DNA from: Caulobacter sp. FWC26 | GTDB taxonomy: Bacteria; Pseudomonadota; Alphaproteobacteria; Caulobacterales; Caulobacteraceae | Length of the DNA: 64,000 bases | Direction: 5' to 3' | NCBI RefSeq assembly: GCF_002742645.2 | Contig: NZ_CP033875.1 | Coordinates: 2,706,001 to 2,770,000 of the forward strand | Shown here: piece after piece, positions 1-8,811 of the stretch | How positions within the stretch are numbered: position 1 is the first letter of the stretch | Layout: each line of letters starts with the position of its first letter | The notes under the pieces: model-generated | Database searches by the model: none | What the model was told of the DNA's origin: nothing | Seen by the model: the letters and a program-made list of their open reading frames with translations, nothing else | Program-made: the position numbers and the translations under genes

Positions 1-165
1 ATGTTGGAGCATCGACCAGCTCACCGCGCCGAACAGGCCAATCGAAACGATCGCGGTGGTGATGATCAGGGCCCGGCGTGAGATGCGGGCCACCGGGACG
101 GGCGTTGCGCGCAGGCGGAGGGTCTTGGCGATGGCCTCTTCGGCCTCGGAGCGCTCGTTGCTCAT
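1..165 (-). CDS. trbI: TrbI, VirB10-like T4SS protein (N-terminus only)
   Basis: This is the first 55 codons of a minus-strand gene that runs off the left edge. The product starts MSNERSEAEEAIAKTLRL, a short charged cytoplasmic segment. A single membrane helix follows (about residues 31-52, RALIITTAIVSIGLFGAVSW), the layout of VirB10/TrbI proteins that bridge the inner and outer membranes in type IV secretion. The ATG at 165 overlaps the trbG stop by 4 bp (ATGA), so the genes are translationally coupled. The call rests on position at the end of a trbBCDEJKLFG operon and on the N-terminal topology; the conserved C-terminal domain is outside the window. Confidence 0.85.
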   Translation of the reverse strand, partial: MSNERSEAEEAIAKTLRLRATPVPVARISRRALIITTAIVSIGLFGAVSWSMLQH

Positions 166-941
166 CGCAAGCCCTCCGTCGCACCAGCCTGCCGAACGAT
201 GCGCACGCGAAGGGCTTGTCGTTTGATCCCGAGCCTCAACTCCACGCGGTCGAACAGTCGATCCAGGACGATGCGCCGCCCCTCGATGCGATAGTTGACC
301 AGTTCGCTGGTCTTGCCGTCGCCGCCGACCCGATAGAGCGGCGGCAGGTCGTCCAGCGCGACGCCGGGCCCGAACTCGACATAGGCGCGCTGGCCATCGT
401 CGAAGACCGCGATAGGCCGCCAGACCGGGTGATCGCCCTCGATGCGGTAGCTCCGGTTCACGCGCGAGAGGTCGAGCGCCGGCCGCGCGGGCGGCGCCGC
501 GATCAAGACCGGCTCCGCCGCCGGATAGCGCCACGAGACCTCGGCCTGCCACGTCCGTGCAGAGCCGCGAAGCTCCAGATGGTAGGTGCGTCGGTCGGTG
601 TTGATCAGCAGGTTGGTGGCCAGGCCCGTCGCGGTCGGCTTGATCAGCACATGGACACGACGCTCAGACCCGACCCCGCTGGTCGTGTCGCCGATCACCC
701 AGCGCGCGGTGTCGCCCGCCGCGATCGCATTCGATCCGACCAAGGCCTCGCCCGGTTCCAGGACGATGTCGGTGATGCGGCCTGGCGTGGCGATCACCGG
801 ATAGACGAGGCCTTCCCGCCAGGCGAACCGGGTCATGCCCGCCGGCGCGGCCAGGCGCGCGTCGCTCTCGACGGGCTCGGCCCACGCGGGGGAAGACAGG
901 AGAACGCAGGCCCAGCCCGCGATTGGCGCCAGGCGGGTCAT
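162..941 (-). CDS. trbG: TrbG, VirB9-like T4SS outer-membrane complex protein
   Basis: Periplasmic component of the conjugative pore, equivalent to VirB9. The chosen start at 941 gives a clean Sec signal peptide (MTRLAPIAGWACVLLSSPAWA). It also makes a 4-bp overlap with the end of trbF. The mature protein shows VirB9-family features: YPVIATPGRITDIVLEPGE in the N-terminal half, HVLIKPTATGLATNLLI in the middle, and a C-terminal domain with VFDDGQRAYVEFGP and the LVNYRIEG segment. About 259 aa, normal for the family. An upstream extension to 1055 is open but lacks the signal peptide at its start and would overlap trbF by over 100 bp. Confidence 0.93.
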   Translation of the reverse strand: MTRLAPIAGWACVLLSSPAWAEPVESDARLAAPAGMTRFAWREGLVYPVIATPGRITDIVLEPGEALVGSNAIAAGDTARWVIGDTTSGVGSERRVHVLIKPTATGLATNLLINTDRRTYHLELRGSARTWQAEVSWRYPAAEPVLIAAPPARPALDLSRVNRSYRIEGDHPVWRPIAVFDDGQRAYVEFGPGVALDDLPPLYRVGGDGKTSELVNYRIEGRRIVLDRLFDRVELRLGIKRQALRVRIVRQAGATEGLR

Positions 942-1624
942 GCCCCGAACTCCTTGGACCAGGACAGGGCAGTGACGAAGACGCCCAGCGGATTGGCGCG
1001 AAGGCCTTCGGCGGTGCGCGGCGGCTTGATGGTGATGGTCAGGATCGCGGTCCAACGGTCGGTGGCGACCAGTTGGCCGTCGGCGAAGCGCTGCTCGGTC
1101 CAGGCCAGGCGAAAACTGTCAGGCGAGGCGCGAACCACGCTGGTCACGGTGACCGTCGTCTGCGTCTTGCCAACCTGGCTGAACGGGTCTGCGCGCCGCG
1201 CGTGATCGGAGAGCGCCGCGGCCCCTTCGGTCGACGTGAAGTCGTAGGCGCGAAGCCAAGCCTGGCGCATCAGGACCGGATCGGTCGAGACGGTGCGCAC
1301 GTCGGTGACGAAGCGCGCCAAGGTCCAGGCGATCATCGCATCGGTCGGACGCGCGCCCTGCACGGCGGGCGCGACGACGCGCGGCTCGCCCAGCTTGTCG
1401 ATCTGGACGACCCAGGGCGTGACGCCGCCCCGAAGCGACAGCGTGACAAGGCCAGCCGACAAGCCGCCGCTCAGCGCCAGCAACCCGAGCGCCATCAGGC
1501 GCCAGTTGAACGCCTGGACACGGGCCGCGCCGAGCCGTTGATCCCACGCCTGGCCGGCGCGCTGATAGGCCGTCTCCGGCGTCGGTGTCGCGCCATAGCG
1601 GGCCGGTCCCTTGAGGGGGCTCAT
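938..1624 (-). CDS. trbF: TrbF, VirB8-like T4SS inner-membrane protein
   Basis: Bitopic inner-membrane assembly factor of the conjugative channel (VirB8 fold). About 228 aa: a short cytoplasmic N-terminus, one membrane helix (around residues 43-66, LMALGLLALSGGLSAGLVTL), then a periplasmic NTF2-like domain. That domain contains TPWVVQIDKLGE, WTLARFVTDVRTVSTDP and a terminal RWTAILTITIKPPRT..NPLGVFVTALSWSKE segment typical of TrbF. Start and stop overlap trbL and trbG by 4 bp each, showing one tightly coupled operon. Confidence 0.94.
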   Translation of the reverse strand: MSPLKGPARYGATPTPETAYQRAGQAWDQRLGAARVQAFNWRLMALGLLALSGGLSAGLVTLSLRGGVTPWVVQIDKLGEPRVVAPAVQGARPTDAMIAWTLARFVTDVRTVSTDPVLMRQAWLRAYDFTSTEGAAALSDHARRADPFSQVGKTQTTVTVTSVVRASPDSFRLAWTEQRFADGQLVATDRWTAILTITIKPPRTAEGLRANPLGVFVTALSWSKEFGA

Positions 1625-2910
1625 GTTCTATCCTCCGAAAGGCTGGGCGCCGCGCCGGCGCTGTGGTCGTCGCCGCTGCCGGCGGCGTGGACGGCCATGG
1701 CCGCGCCATGGGTCATGGTCTGGCGATGCTCGAGATCCCGAGCCCAGGCGGGTTGCTCGGAGCCGTCGTCGGGTTGGCCGGGCGAACTCGGCGGGGCTTG
1801 GCGCGCGCCGCCGCCCTGGCCGCCAGAGCCACCGCCAGCACTGCCGCCATTGGGGCCGCCGGTGGGCGATGACGAGGCGGCGTCCGTTGAGGCAGCGCCT
1901 GCGCCGCCGCCCCCAGGCGGTGAATTGGGAGACCCGCCCCCCGAGGGCGCGGAGCCGGTCGGGGGCGGTCGCCCGCCGCTCGCGGCTGCCGCCGCCGCGC
2001 CGGCTCCAGAGCTTGCGACACCGCTGGCGGCCATCTGGGCGGCGGCCGCGCCGGCCATGGCCATGCCGCCAACGACTAGGCCGGTTCCGACAGCCGCGCC
2101 GGCGCCAAGTTGCGGCGCGCCCGACACCAGGCCCGAGGCGACGCCCGGTCCGAAGATCGACAGGCCCAGCAGGGTCAAGGCCGCCAGGGCCATGGCCAGG
2201 ACCTCTTCCAGGGTCGGCTGGCCGCCGGCGGCGTTCGTGAACTCCGAAAAGAGCGAGGAGCCGATGCCGACGACGATGGCCAGCACCATGACCTTGACGC
2301 CGCTGGCGATGACGTTGCCGAGCACCTTTTCGGCGAGGAAGGCGGTGCGTCCGAAGAGGCCGAAGGGAACGAGAACGAAGCCGGCCAGGGTGACGAGCTT
2401 GAACTCGATCAGCACCACGAAGATCTGCACGGCGATGATGAAGAAGGCGACGATCACGAAGAGCGCCACCAGAAGCAGGACGACGATCTGGACGATGTTT
2501 TCGAAGAAGCCCGGAAAGCCGCCCAGCTCGGCGGCCGCCTCCAGGAGCGGCTTGCAGGACGAGACGCCCAGCGCCGCTAGCCGCCCTGGCCGTAGGAAGT
2601 CTTCGGCCGAAATCCCGGCGCCAGAGGCTTTCAGGCCAAGGCCCGAGAAGCTCTTGAGCACCACCAGGGAGAGGGTCTGGAAGTTGCCGATCAAGAAGGC
2701 GAAGAACCCGACATAGAGGGTCTTCTTGATCAGTCGGGCCAGCACGTCCTCGTTCGAGGCCCAGGCCCAGAACAGCGCCGCCAAGGTGACGTCGATGGCC
2801 ACCAGGGTGGTCGACAGAAACGCGACCTCGCCGCCCAGCAGCCCAAAGCCAGAGTCGAGGTAGCGGTTGAAGGTGTCGAAGAAGCGATCGATGACGCCGA
2901 CGTCGCTCAT
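1621..2910 (-). CDS. trbL: TrbL, VirB6-like T4SS membrane protein
   Basis: Polytopic inner-membrane channel component. The ATG at 2910 gives MSDVGVIDRFFDTFNRYLDSG, the usual TrbL beginning, and a 4-bp overlap with trbK; longer starts are arbitrary. Several membrane helices follow in roughly residues 25-290, for example IVVLLLVALFVIVAFFIIA and VMVLAIVVGIGSSLF. The last ~140 residues form a low-complexity Gly/Ala/Ser/Pro-rich cytoplasmic tail, a feature often seen in TrbL/VirB6 homologues. A very long antisense open frame lies opposite this gene and is a GC-codon artefact. Confidence 0.93.
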   Translation of the reverse strand: MSDVGVIDRFFDTFNRYLDSGFGLLGGEVAFLSTTLVAIDVTLAALFWAWASNEDVLARLIKKTLYVGFFAFLIGNFQTLSLVVLKSFSGLGLKASGAGISAEDFLRPGRLAALGVSSCKPLLEAAAELGGFPGFFENIVQIVVLLLVALFVIVAFFIIAVQIFVVLIEFKLVTLAGFVLVPFGLFGRTAFLAEKVLGNVIASGVKVMVLAIVVGIGSSLFSEFTNAAGGQPTLEEVLAMALAALTLLGLSIFGPGVASGLVSGAPQLGAGAAVGTGLVVGGMAMAGAAAAQMAASGVASSGAGAAAAAASGGRPPPTGSAPSGGGSPNSPPGGGGAGAASTDAASSSPTGGPNGGSAGGGSGGQGGGARQAPPSSPGQPDDGSEQPAWARDLEHRQTMTHGAAMAVHAAGSGDDHSAGAAPSLSEDRT

Positions 2911-3134
2911 GACGCGGCCCCGCCGAAGGAGCGCTTGCGGGCCAAGGCCCACGCGGCCGCGCAGGCCGCGTCTTGACCGCCCGCCTCGCCGAGCCGCCGG
3001 CATCGCGCCAGCTCCGGGTCACGTGGCGACACGCTCGCTTGCGTGATCGATGAAGGCTGGGACGCCCCGCCCGCCAAGACAGCGGCGCCCAGTAGGATGA
3101 TGAGTGCTGTCCCCCAAACGAGGGCTTTGGTCAC
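2907..3134 (-). CDS. trbK: TrbK-like putative entry-exclusion protein
   Basis: A 75-aa protein sitting exactly between trbJ and trbL with 4-bp overlaps on both sides. It begins with a hydrophobic export or membrane segment (ALVWGTALIILLGAAVLAGG). A small hydrophilic part with two cysteines follows (ELARCRRLGEAGGQDAACAAAW). This pattern matches the small 'TrbK-alt' proteins of alphaproteobacterial ICEs, thought to act in entry exclusion. No lipobox cysteine is visible, unlike classical plasmid TrbK. Function rests on position and architecture only. Confidence 0.75.
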   Translation of the reverse strand: MTKALVWGTALIILLGAAVLAGGASQPSSITQASVSPRDPELARCRRLGEAGGQDAACAAAWALARKRSFGGAAS

Positions 3135-3847
3135 GGCGTGCCTGCGCTCCCCATGAACTTGGAGAAGCGGGCCTTGGCGTCGGCCCGGGCGGCGGCACGA
3201 TCGGCGGCTTCAAGGGCCTGGGCTCGTCCTTGGGCGGCGCTGAGCGCGATCAGGTCCGTCAGTTGCTGGGCTTGCAGCGCCAGGAGCTGATTTCCGGCCT
3301 GGGCTGCCTGCAGCCCACCGACCGCGCCCTGGCTCTGGCCCACCAGCGCCGCCAGCTGGTCGCGGCTGGCCCCGATCCCTCCGACCACGCCCGCCTGGAC
3401 CTTCAGGGCGTCCTGGAACCCGGCGACCGCCGCGCCCCAGCGAGCATCGGCGCGCTGCGTCAGGGCCGCATCCGTCGCCGACAGGTCGACCGCGCCATAC
3501 TGCGTGCGGAAGGCCTCTCGGATCTGGGCGACGTCGTAGGCCAGGCCCTGGGCCTCAGCTAAAAGACCACGGGTGCGGTCGACCTGAGCCTGCAGCGCCG
3601 CCAGGGACGAGTACGGCAGGCTGGCCAGGCTCTTGGCTTGCCCGATCAGCATCTGCGCCTCGTTCTGCAGCGAGCTGATCTGGTTGTTGATGGTCTGCAG
3701 AGCGCGGGCGGCCTGCAGAACGTTCTGGGCGTAGTTCGTCGGGTCGAAGACCGTGAACTGGGCCCAGGCCATGGAAGGGACGGCCGGTGTGGCGGCGAGC
3801 AGGCTCGCGACCACGACGCCCGTCAGGCGGCGACGCGTGACGTTCAT
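3131..3847 (-). CDS. trbJ: TrbJ, VirB5-like T4SS pilus-associated protein
   Basis: Secreted helical protein of the conjugative pilus or mating-pair apparatus. The ATG at 3847 was chosen because it yields a signal peptide (RRLTGVVVASLLAATPAVPS to AWA) and a 4-bp overlap with trbE. The mature part starts FTVFDPTNYAQNVLQAARAL and continues INNQISSLQNEAQML, the TrbJ hallmark, with long amphipathic helices and coiled-coil character to the C-terminus. About 238 aa. The open frame extends upstream to 4315 but that part is only antisense to trbE. Confidence 0.94.
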   Translation of the reverse strand: MNVTRRRLTGVVVASLLAATPAVPSMAWAQFTVFDPTNYAQNVLQAARALQTINNQISSLQNEAQMLIGQAKSLASLPYSSLAALQAQVDRTRGLLAEAQGLAYDVAQIREAFRTQYGAVDLSATDAALTQRADARWGAAVAGFQDALKVQAGVVGGIGASRDQLAALVGQSQGAVGGLQAAQAGNQLLALQAQQLTDLIALSAAQGRAQALEAADRAAARADAKARFSKFMGSAGTP

Positions 3848-6288
3848 GACGATGTCTCCGGAGAGGCGGACGCCGGGGCGGACGACCCGCCCGGCAGGAG
3901 GGTGGCGGCCCAGGACAGGCGCTTGGCGCGCAGCCAAGCGGCGGCGAAGCCGCGCTTGCCGTGGCTCTTGAGCGTCTTTCCGATCGCGGCTTGGTCGGCC
4001 TTCGACGAGGCCGCGCAGAACGCCAGGGCCACGGGGCCAAGGCCCAGATCGAACAGGCGGTCGCCGACCCGCGATTGCAGGTAGTAGTCGCGGGCCGGCG
4101 TGGCGCGGGCCAGGATCTCGATCTGCCGCGCGTTGAGCCCAAAGCGCGCATAGGCCGCGGCCCCTTGCGGCTCCAGGGCGCGTGGATTGGGCAGGAAGAT
4201 CCGGGTCGGGCAGCTTTCGATGATCGCCGCGGCGATGGCGCTGGCGGTTACGTCGGCCAGCGACTGGGTGGCGAACACGACCGACGCGTTCTTCTTGCGC
4301 AGGGTCTTGAGCCATTCGCGCAGCTGGGCGCCGAACGCGGGGTCATCGAGCGCCAGCCAGCCCTCGTCGATCAGGATCAACGTCGGCCGACCATCGAGGC
4401 GACGCCCGATGCGATGGAAGAGATAGGCCAGCACCGCCGGGGCTGCGGCGATGCGCGCGAGGCCCTCGGTCTCGAAGACCTGGACATCGCCCTCCCCCAA
4501 CCGCTCTCCCGCCCCGTCCAGAAGCCGGCCATGGGGACCGCCCAGAATGAACGGCGCCAGGGCCGCCTTCAGCGGCGGACTGGCCAGTAGCGCAACCAGG
4601 CCCGTCAGGGTGCGCTCAGGGACCGGCGCTCCGGCCAAACTTCCCAGCGCCGCCCAGAGGTGCTCGCGGACGGCCGGGGTGATGATCACGCCCTCGCGGG
4701 CCAGGATCGCCGCCAACCACTCGGCGGCCCACGCACGCTCCTCGGGCTGATCGATCATCGCCAGCGGCTGCAGGGTCGGCGTCTTGCCGCCCTCGCCCGA
4801 CAGATCATGGAAGTCCCCGCCCATGCCCAGCACGGCAGCGCGACTGGACGCGCCGAAATCGAAGGCGAAGACCTGGGCGCCGGGATAGCGGCGGAACGAC
4901 AGAGCCAGCATCGCCAGGAGGACGCTCTTGCCAGCGCCCGTGGGCCCCACCACCAGGGTGTGACCCACATCGTCGACATGCAGACTGAGCCGGAATGGCG
5001 TCGAGCCCGCCGTGCGGGCGATCAGCAGCGGCGGTCCGTCGAGGTGGCGGTTGCGGTCCGGTCCGGCCCAGACCGCCGACAGCGGGGCCAGGTGGGCCAG
5101 GTTCAGCGTCGAAAGGGGCGGCTGACGCACATTGGCGTAGACATGACCGGGTAGTGTGCCGAGCCAGGCTTCGACAGCGTTGACGCTCTCGCGGATAACC
5201 GTGAGCTCTCGGCCCTGGACGACCTTCTCGACGAGGGCGAGCTTGGCGTCGGCGCGAGCGGGGTCCTCATCCCACACCACGATGCTGGCGGTGACATAGG
5301 CGTAGCCGACAGCGTCGCCGCCGAGATCTTGAAGCGCGAGGTCAGCTTCGCTGGCCTTGTTGGCCGCATCATTGTCGACGAGCGCCGACGGCTCCTGGGT
5401 CAGCGCCTCGCGCAGGAGGACTAGGACCGACTTGCGCTTGGCGAACCACTGCCGGCGGATCTTGGTCAGCAGGCCTGTAGCGGCGGTCTTGTCCAGGCAT
5501 AGCGCCCGCGTCGACCAGCGATAGGCGAAGGCCAGCCGGTTGAGGTCGTCGAGAAGACCTGGCGTGGTGGCGGGCGGAAACCCGACAACGGTCAGGACCC
5601 GCAGGTGCGCCGCGCCCAGGCGCGGCTCGAGACCGCCGGCCAGGCCTTGCGTGGCCAGAAGGGTATCCAGGTAGATCGGCGTGTCGGGGACGGCCACGCG
5701 CTGACGCATCGTGGAGACCGCGCCGTGCAGGACGCTCAGCGTCGCGGCGTCGTCCAGCCAGGCCAGGCTGGGCATCAGGCCGTCGAGCAGCGCCAGGAAG
5801 CGGTCGGTGCGGTCGACGAACGCGGCCAGCTCGGCGCGCCAGTCGATGTCGGCGCTGTTGCGGCCCTCGACGAAGAGCCTTTCAATCCGGCCGCGCTGCT
5901 CGGCCGGCGGCAGATAACTGAGGGTCAGGAAATAGCGGCTCTCGAAGTGGTCGCCGCTCTCCAGGAAATCGGCCCGCCGCTCCTCTTCGACCAAGGCCGA
6001 GACCGGATCGGGGAAGGCGCTTGTCGGATAGGCCGCCGACGGATCACGCCGCGCTTCGACGAAAATCGCCCAGCCCGACCCCAGCCGCCGCAGCGCGCCG
6101 TTGAGCCTCGCGGCGACGGCGGCGACCTCCGCGTCCGTCGAGCTATCGAGGTCAGGTCCCCGAAACTCGGCAGTGCGTTGGAAACCGCCATCCTTGTTGA
6201 GCACCACGCCGGGCGCGACCAGGGCCACCCACGGCAGGTAGTCGGCCAAAAGCGCCGGCCGCTGGCGGTATTCGCGAAGGTCGAGCAC
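3844..6288 (-). CDS. trbE: TrbE, VirB4-family T4SS ATPase
   Basis: Large cytoplasmic or membrane-associated ATPase that powers pilus and channel assembly. About 814 aa, a normal TrbE length. The Walker A motif VVGPTGAGKSVLL lies near residue 447 and Walker B LILIDEGWLALDD near 640; the conserved RKKNASVVFATQSLADV follows. The GTG at 6288 is preferred because a GGAGG ribosome-binding site (6296-6300 on the complement) stands just upstream and the trbD stop is 2 bp away. The N-terminus (LDLREYRQRPALLADYLPWV) matches the family start. Confidence 0.96.
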   Translation of the reverse strand: MLDLREYRQRPALLADYLPWVALVAPGVVLNKDGGFQRTAEFRGPDLDSSTDAEVAAVAARLNGALRRLGSGWAIFVEARRDPSAAYPTSAFPDPVSALVEEERRADFLESGDHFESRYFLTLSYLPPAEQRGRIERLFVEGRNSADIDWRAELAAFVDRTDRFLALLDGLMPSLAWLDDAATLSVLHGAVSTMRQRVAVPDTPIYLDTLLATQGLAGGLEPRLGAAHLRVLTVVGFPPATTPGLLDDLNRLAFAYRWSTRALCLDKTAATGLLTKIRRQWFAKRKSVLVLLREALTQEPSALVDNDAANKASEADLALQDLGGDAVGYAYVTASIVVWDEDPARADAKLALVEKVVQGRELTVIRESVNAVEAWLGTLPGHVYANVRQPPLSTLNLAHLAPLSAVWAGPDRNRHLDGPPLLIARTAGSTPFRLSLHVDDVGHTLVVGPTGAGKSVLLAMLALSFRRYPGAQVFAFDFGASSRAAVLGMGGDFHDLSGEGGKTPTLQPLAMIDQPEERAWAAEWLAAILAREGVIITPAVREHLWAALGSLAGAPVPERTLTGLVALLASPPLKAALAPFILGGPHGRLLDGAGERLGEGDVQVFETEGLARIAAAPAVLAYLFHRIGRRLDGRPTLILIDEGWLALDDPAFGAQLREWLKTLRKKNASVVFATQSLADVTASAIAAAIIESCPTRIFLPNPRALEPQGAAAYARFGLNARQIEILARATPARDYYLQSRVGDRLFDLGLGPVALAFCAASSKADQAAIGKTLKSHGKRGFAAAWLRAKRLSWAATLLPGGSSAPASASPETSS

Positions 6289-6290
6289 GC

Positions 6291-6557
6291 TCAGACCTCC
6301 AGATGCGAAGGCAGGCGCACGTGGCGGCGGCCGACATCGAAGATCTGGGGGTCGTGGCGCGCGGCCCAGACGGCCAGCCCATGGCCGACCATCCAAACCA
6401 GCAGCCCCACGATCCACAGGCGCAGGCCAAGGCCCAGGGCCGCGGCCAGGGTGCCGTTGACCAGGGCGATCGCGCGCGGGGCGCCGGCCAGGAGCATCGG
6501 TTCGGTCAGGGCCCGATGGACGGGGGCTGCGAAGCCCAGGGCGCGATCGCCGGCCAT
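6291..6557 (-). CDS. trbD: TrbD, VirB3-like T4SS membrane protein
   Basis: Small inner-membrane protein of 88 aa. It has one long hydrophobic hairpin (about residues 30-62, AIALVNGTLAAALGLGLRLW then IVGLLVWMVGHGLAVW) and the C-terminal DPQIFDVGRRHVRLPSHLEV segment characteristic of VirB3/TrbD. Its start overlaps the trbC stop by 1 bp and its stop is 2 bp before the trbE GTG. Confidence 0.93.
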   Translation of the reverse strand: MAGDRALGFAAPVHRALTEPMLLAGAPRAIALVNGTLAAALGLGLRLWIVGLLVWMVGHGLAVWAARHDPQIFDVGRRHVRLPSHLEV

Positions 6558-6946
6558 CAGACCAGCGCCCCGCCGCCGAACGAGAAGAACGACAGGAAGA
6601 AGGAGCTGGCGGCGAAGGCGATCGAGAGACCGAAGACGATCTGGATCAGCTTGCGCGAGCCGCCCGAGGTCTCGCCGAACGCCAGGGTCAGGCCCGTGAC
6701 GATGATGATGATGACAGCGATGATCTTGGCGACCGGCCCTTCGACCGACTCCAGGATCTGCTGCAGCGGCTCTTCCCAGGGCATGCCCGAGCCGGCCGCT
6801 TGGGCCTGGGCGCTGAGCAGGGTCAGACCGCCGGCCTGGCCCGCGATGAGCCAGGGCTTGAGCTTGGGAAGCCGGTCACGAAAGCGACGCGCGCGGGTCA
6901 GCAGGCCGGGCGCATAGGCGCGCGGCAGGGCAAGGCTCGTGGACAC
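6557..6946 (-). CDS. trbC: TrbC, VirB2-like pilin precursor
   Basis: Conjugative pilin of 129 aa. A long signal region ends around AQAQAAGSGMPWEEPL. Two hydrophobic helices follow, KIIAVIIIIVTGLTLAFGE and LIQIVFGLSIAFAASSFFLS, joined by a short polar loop, the standard VirB2/TrbC arrangement. TraF (21068-21586) is the expected maturation peptidase. The gene is 45 bp downstream of trbB. Confidence 0.94.
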   Translation of the reverse strand: MSTSLALPRAYAPGLLTRARRFRDRLPKLKPWLIAGQAGGLTLLSAQAQAAGSGMPWEEPLQQILESVEGPVAKIIAVIIIIVTGLTLAFGETSGGSRKLIQIVFGLSIAFAASSFFLSFFSFGGGALV

Positions 6947-6991
6947 GAGACCATCTCCTTCAACAATGTCGGGGTTTGGGGGCTTAGGGTC

Positions 6992-7945
6992 TCAGACGGG
7001 GCTGAGCTGGTAGGCGCCGTCGGGCGCCTGGCCCTCCAGGCGGACAAGGTCGATCAAGCGTCGCTGTCGCCCACGTCCGGCGAGCACGGCGATGACATCG
7101 ATGGTTTCGGCGATCAGGCCGCGCGGCACGGTGACCACCGCTTCCTGGATCAGTTGCTCCAGCCGCAGCAGCGCGCCCAGAGCCGAGCCGGCGTGAAGGG
7201 TTCCCACACCGCCGGGGTGCCCCGTTCCCCAGGCCTTGATCAGATCGAGGGCTTCGGGTCCGCGCACCTCACCGATGATGATGCGATCGGGCCGCAAACG
7301 CAGGGACGATCGGACAAGGTCGGTGAGGCTGGCTACGCCCTCGCGGGTGCGCAGGGCCACCTGATTGATGGCCGCGCACTGCAATTCGCGCAGATCCTCA
7401 AGCAGGATGACCCGGTCGCCGCCCATGGCGATCTCGGCCAGGAGCGCATTGACCAGCGTGGTCTTGCCGCTCGATGTCGGCCCGGCCACCAGGATGTTGG
7501 CCCGGTCTGCGACCGCGGCGGTCAGCACCTGGGCTTCCCGCTCGGTCATGATCTCGCTGCGGACGTAGTCGTCGAGCCGGAAAACCAAGCTGGCGGGTTT
7601 GCGAATGGAGAAGGTCGGGGCGGCCGCCAGCGGCGGCATCAAGCCCTCGAAGCGCTCACCCGTGGCGGGGAGCTCGGCCGACAGCCGCGGCTGCTGCGCA
7701 TGGATCTCGGCGGCCACATGATGAGCGACCAGCCGCAGGATCCGTTCGGCGTCATCGGCCGAAACCGATAGGCCGGCATCGACCAGGCCCGCATCGAACC
7801 GGTCGATCCACACACGCCCATCGGGGTTGAGCATGACCTCGGCGACACCGGGGTCTTCGAGCCGCGCCAGGAGCAGCGGTCCGAGCGCGGTGCGCAGCAT
7901 CTGGCGGCTGCGTTCGCGTCCAACTTGAGTTTCGGAAAGGTCCAC
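6992..7945 (-). CDS. trbB: TrbB, VirB11-type P-type conjugation ATPase
   Basis: Hexameric secretion ATPase of the VirB11/PilT class, 317 aa. Walker A GPTSSGKTTL is at about residues 154-163. The Asp box region ILLEDLRELQC, Walker B DRIIIGEVRG and the His box GHPGGVGTLHA are all intact. First gene of the trb operon in transcription order. In related elements trbB commonly follows traG and copG directly; here those genes lie 8 kb away, which marks an insertion between 7946 and 15915. Confidence 0.95.
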   Translation of the reverse strand: MDLSETQVGRERSRQMLRTALGPLLLARLEDPGVAEVMLNPDGRVWIDRFDAGLVDAGLSVSADDAERILRLVAHHVAAEIHAQQPRLSAELPATGERFEGLMPPLAAAPTFSIRKPASLVFRLDDYVRSEIMTEREAQVLTAAVADRANILVAGPTSSGKTTLVNALLAEIAMGGDRVILLEDLRELQCAAINQVALRTREGVASLTDLVRSSLRLRPDRIIIGEVRGPEALDLIKAWGTGHPGGVGTLHAGSALGALLRLEQLIQEAVVTVPRGLIAETIDVIAVLAGRGRQRRLIDLVRLEGQAPDGAYQLSPV

Positions 7946-8070
7946 GGCTGATCCCCGTTGCTTACGGGGATGAGTAAGAAGACCTGGAATCCGTCGATCT
8001 CAACAGCCAAATCGGCGGATCGGACAGTGGCGTACAAAGACAGGGAAACGGCGGCGTTGGTCCAGTCGAC

Positions 8071-8439
8071 CTAGGCCGAGAGCGCTCGCCCAGTAGAAGC
8101 CGCCGTCCCTCGCGCTCGCGGCGCGATGCTGCGGTGTGCGAAAGACCAGGCATCCGCCAAAAGGTCGACCGCCACCGCCTCGTCGATCGCCGCCAGCTGC
8201 ATCAGAACGATCCCGGACTTGCGACGACGGCCTGGCTCGGGCGCCAAGCCAGCACTCAACGACAACGCCCAGACCTGGCGCGACGGAGCCACCTTCACAA
8301 CAGCCCAGCCCGTCGCCGGCCAGCCCAAGGTCGCGAACGCCTTGCCACCAACGCGAAACTGAACCGCTTCGAGGATCGGCTTGACGTGGACACTCGGACC
8401 AAGGCCCACCGCCAGCGCTGAAAATTCGTCAGGGTTCAT
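8071..8439 (-). CDS. MmcQ/YjbR-family protein
   Basis: About 122 aa from the ATG at 8439 (MNPDEFSALAVGLGPS). The sequence FRVGGKAFATLGWPATGWAV with a following VKVAP matches the beta-strand core of the MmcQ/YjbR fold ('FxxxGKxFA'), small proteins resembling DNA-binding folds whose cellular role is unknown. The C-terminus (AAIDEAVAVDLLADAWSFAH) forms the final helices. The open frame runs 45 codons further upstream, but only the internal ATG gives the family N-terminus. It is the first gene downstream of the point where the trb/tra backbone is interrupted. Confidence 0.6.
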   Translation of the reverse strand: MNPDEFSALAVGLGPSVHVKPILEAVQFRVGGKAFATLGWPATGWAVVKVAPSRQVWALSLSAGLAPEPGRRRKSGIVLMQLAAIDEAVAVDLLADAWSFAHRSIAPRARGTAASTGRALSA

Positions 8440-8811
8440 CGGATCCTCGTCGCGGCGACGATCAAAATCCGAGTCGCCGCCTGGACACAAAGTCGAGCCG
8501 TCCAAAGTCAAAGCCGGTCGTGCGCCATCACCAGACATTGGGACAGGTCCAGGAACGCGACATTCCATAGACACCTGAACAGCGCCGCCACCTTACTCCG
8601 GCACGCCCGACTAGGTCGCTTCGACATCCACTTTCATGGCGACCGATTTTGACGCAGCCAACTGCAAAGCTCCCTGGGGAGTGCGGGTGCGTCAGAGAGG
8701 ATAGTGGGCTGTGGGCAGCTTAGAACTACTTGGGGCTTTCGACCTTGCCCCTCTTGAAATGTTCCCCGTGCGTTCCCATCACAGAGATCTCCGTTTGCAG
8801 AGGGGCGCGGG
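8440..8811. other. intergenic, no gene seen
   Basis: A 372-bp stretch between the MmcQ/YjbR-like gene and the Argonaute operon. No convincing coding frame was seen on either strand. It should carry the promoter of the plus-strand Argonaute operon, but I see no clear -35/-10 pair. A purine-rich ribosome-binding stretch (AGAGGGG, 8799-8805) precedes the GTG start. GC content falls to the right of here. Confidence 0.5.

Noticed and set aside
923..2716. 597-aa plus-strand open frame opposite trbF/trbL
   Set aside because: Antisense of clearly conserved trb genes; Pro/Arg/Ala-biased composition typical of GC-rich shadow frames.
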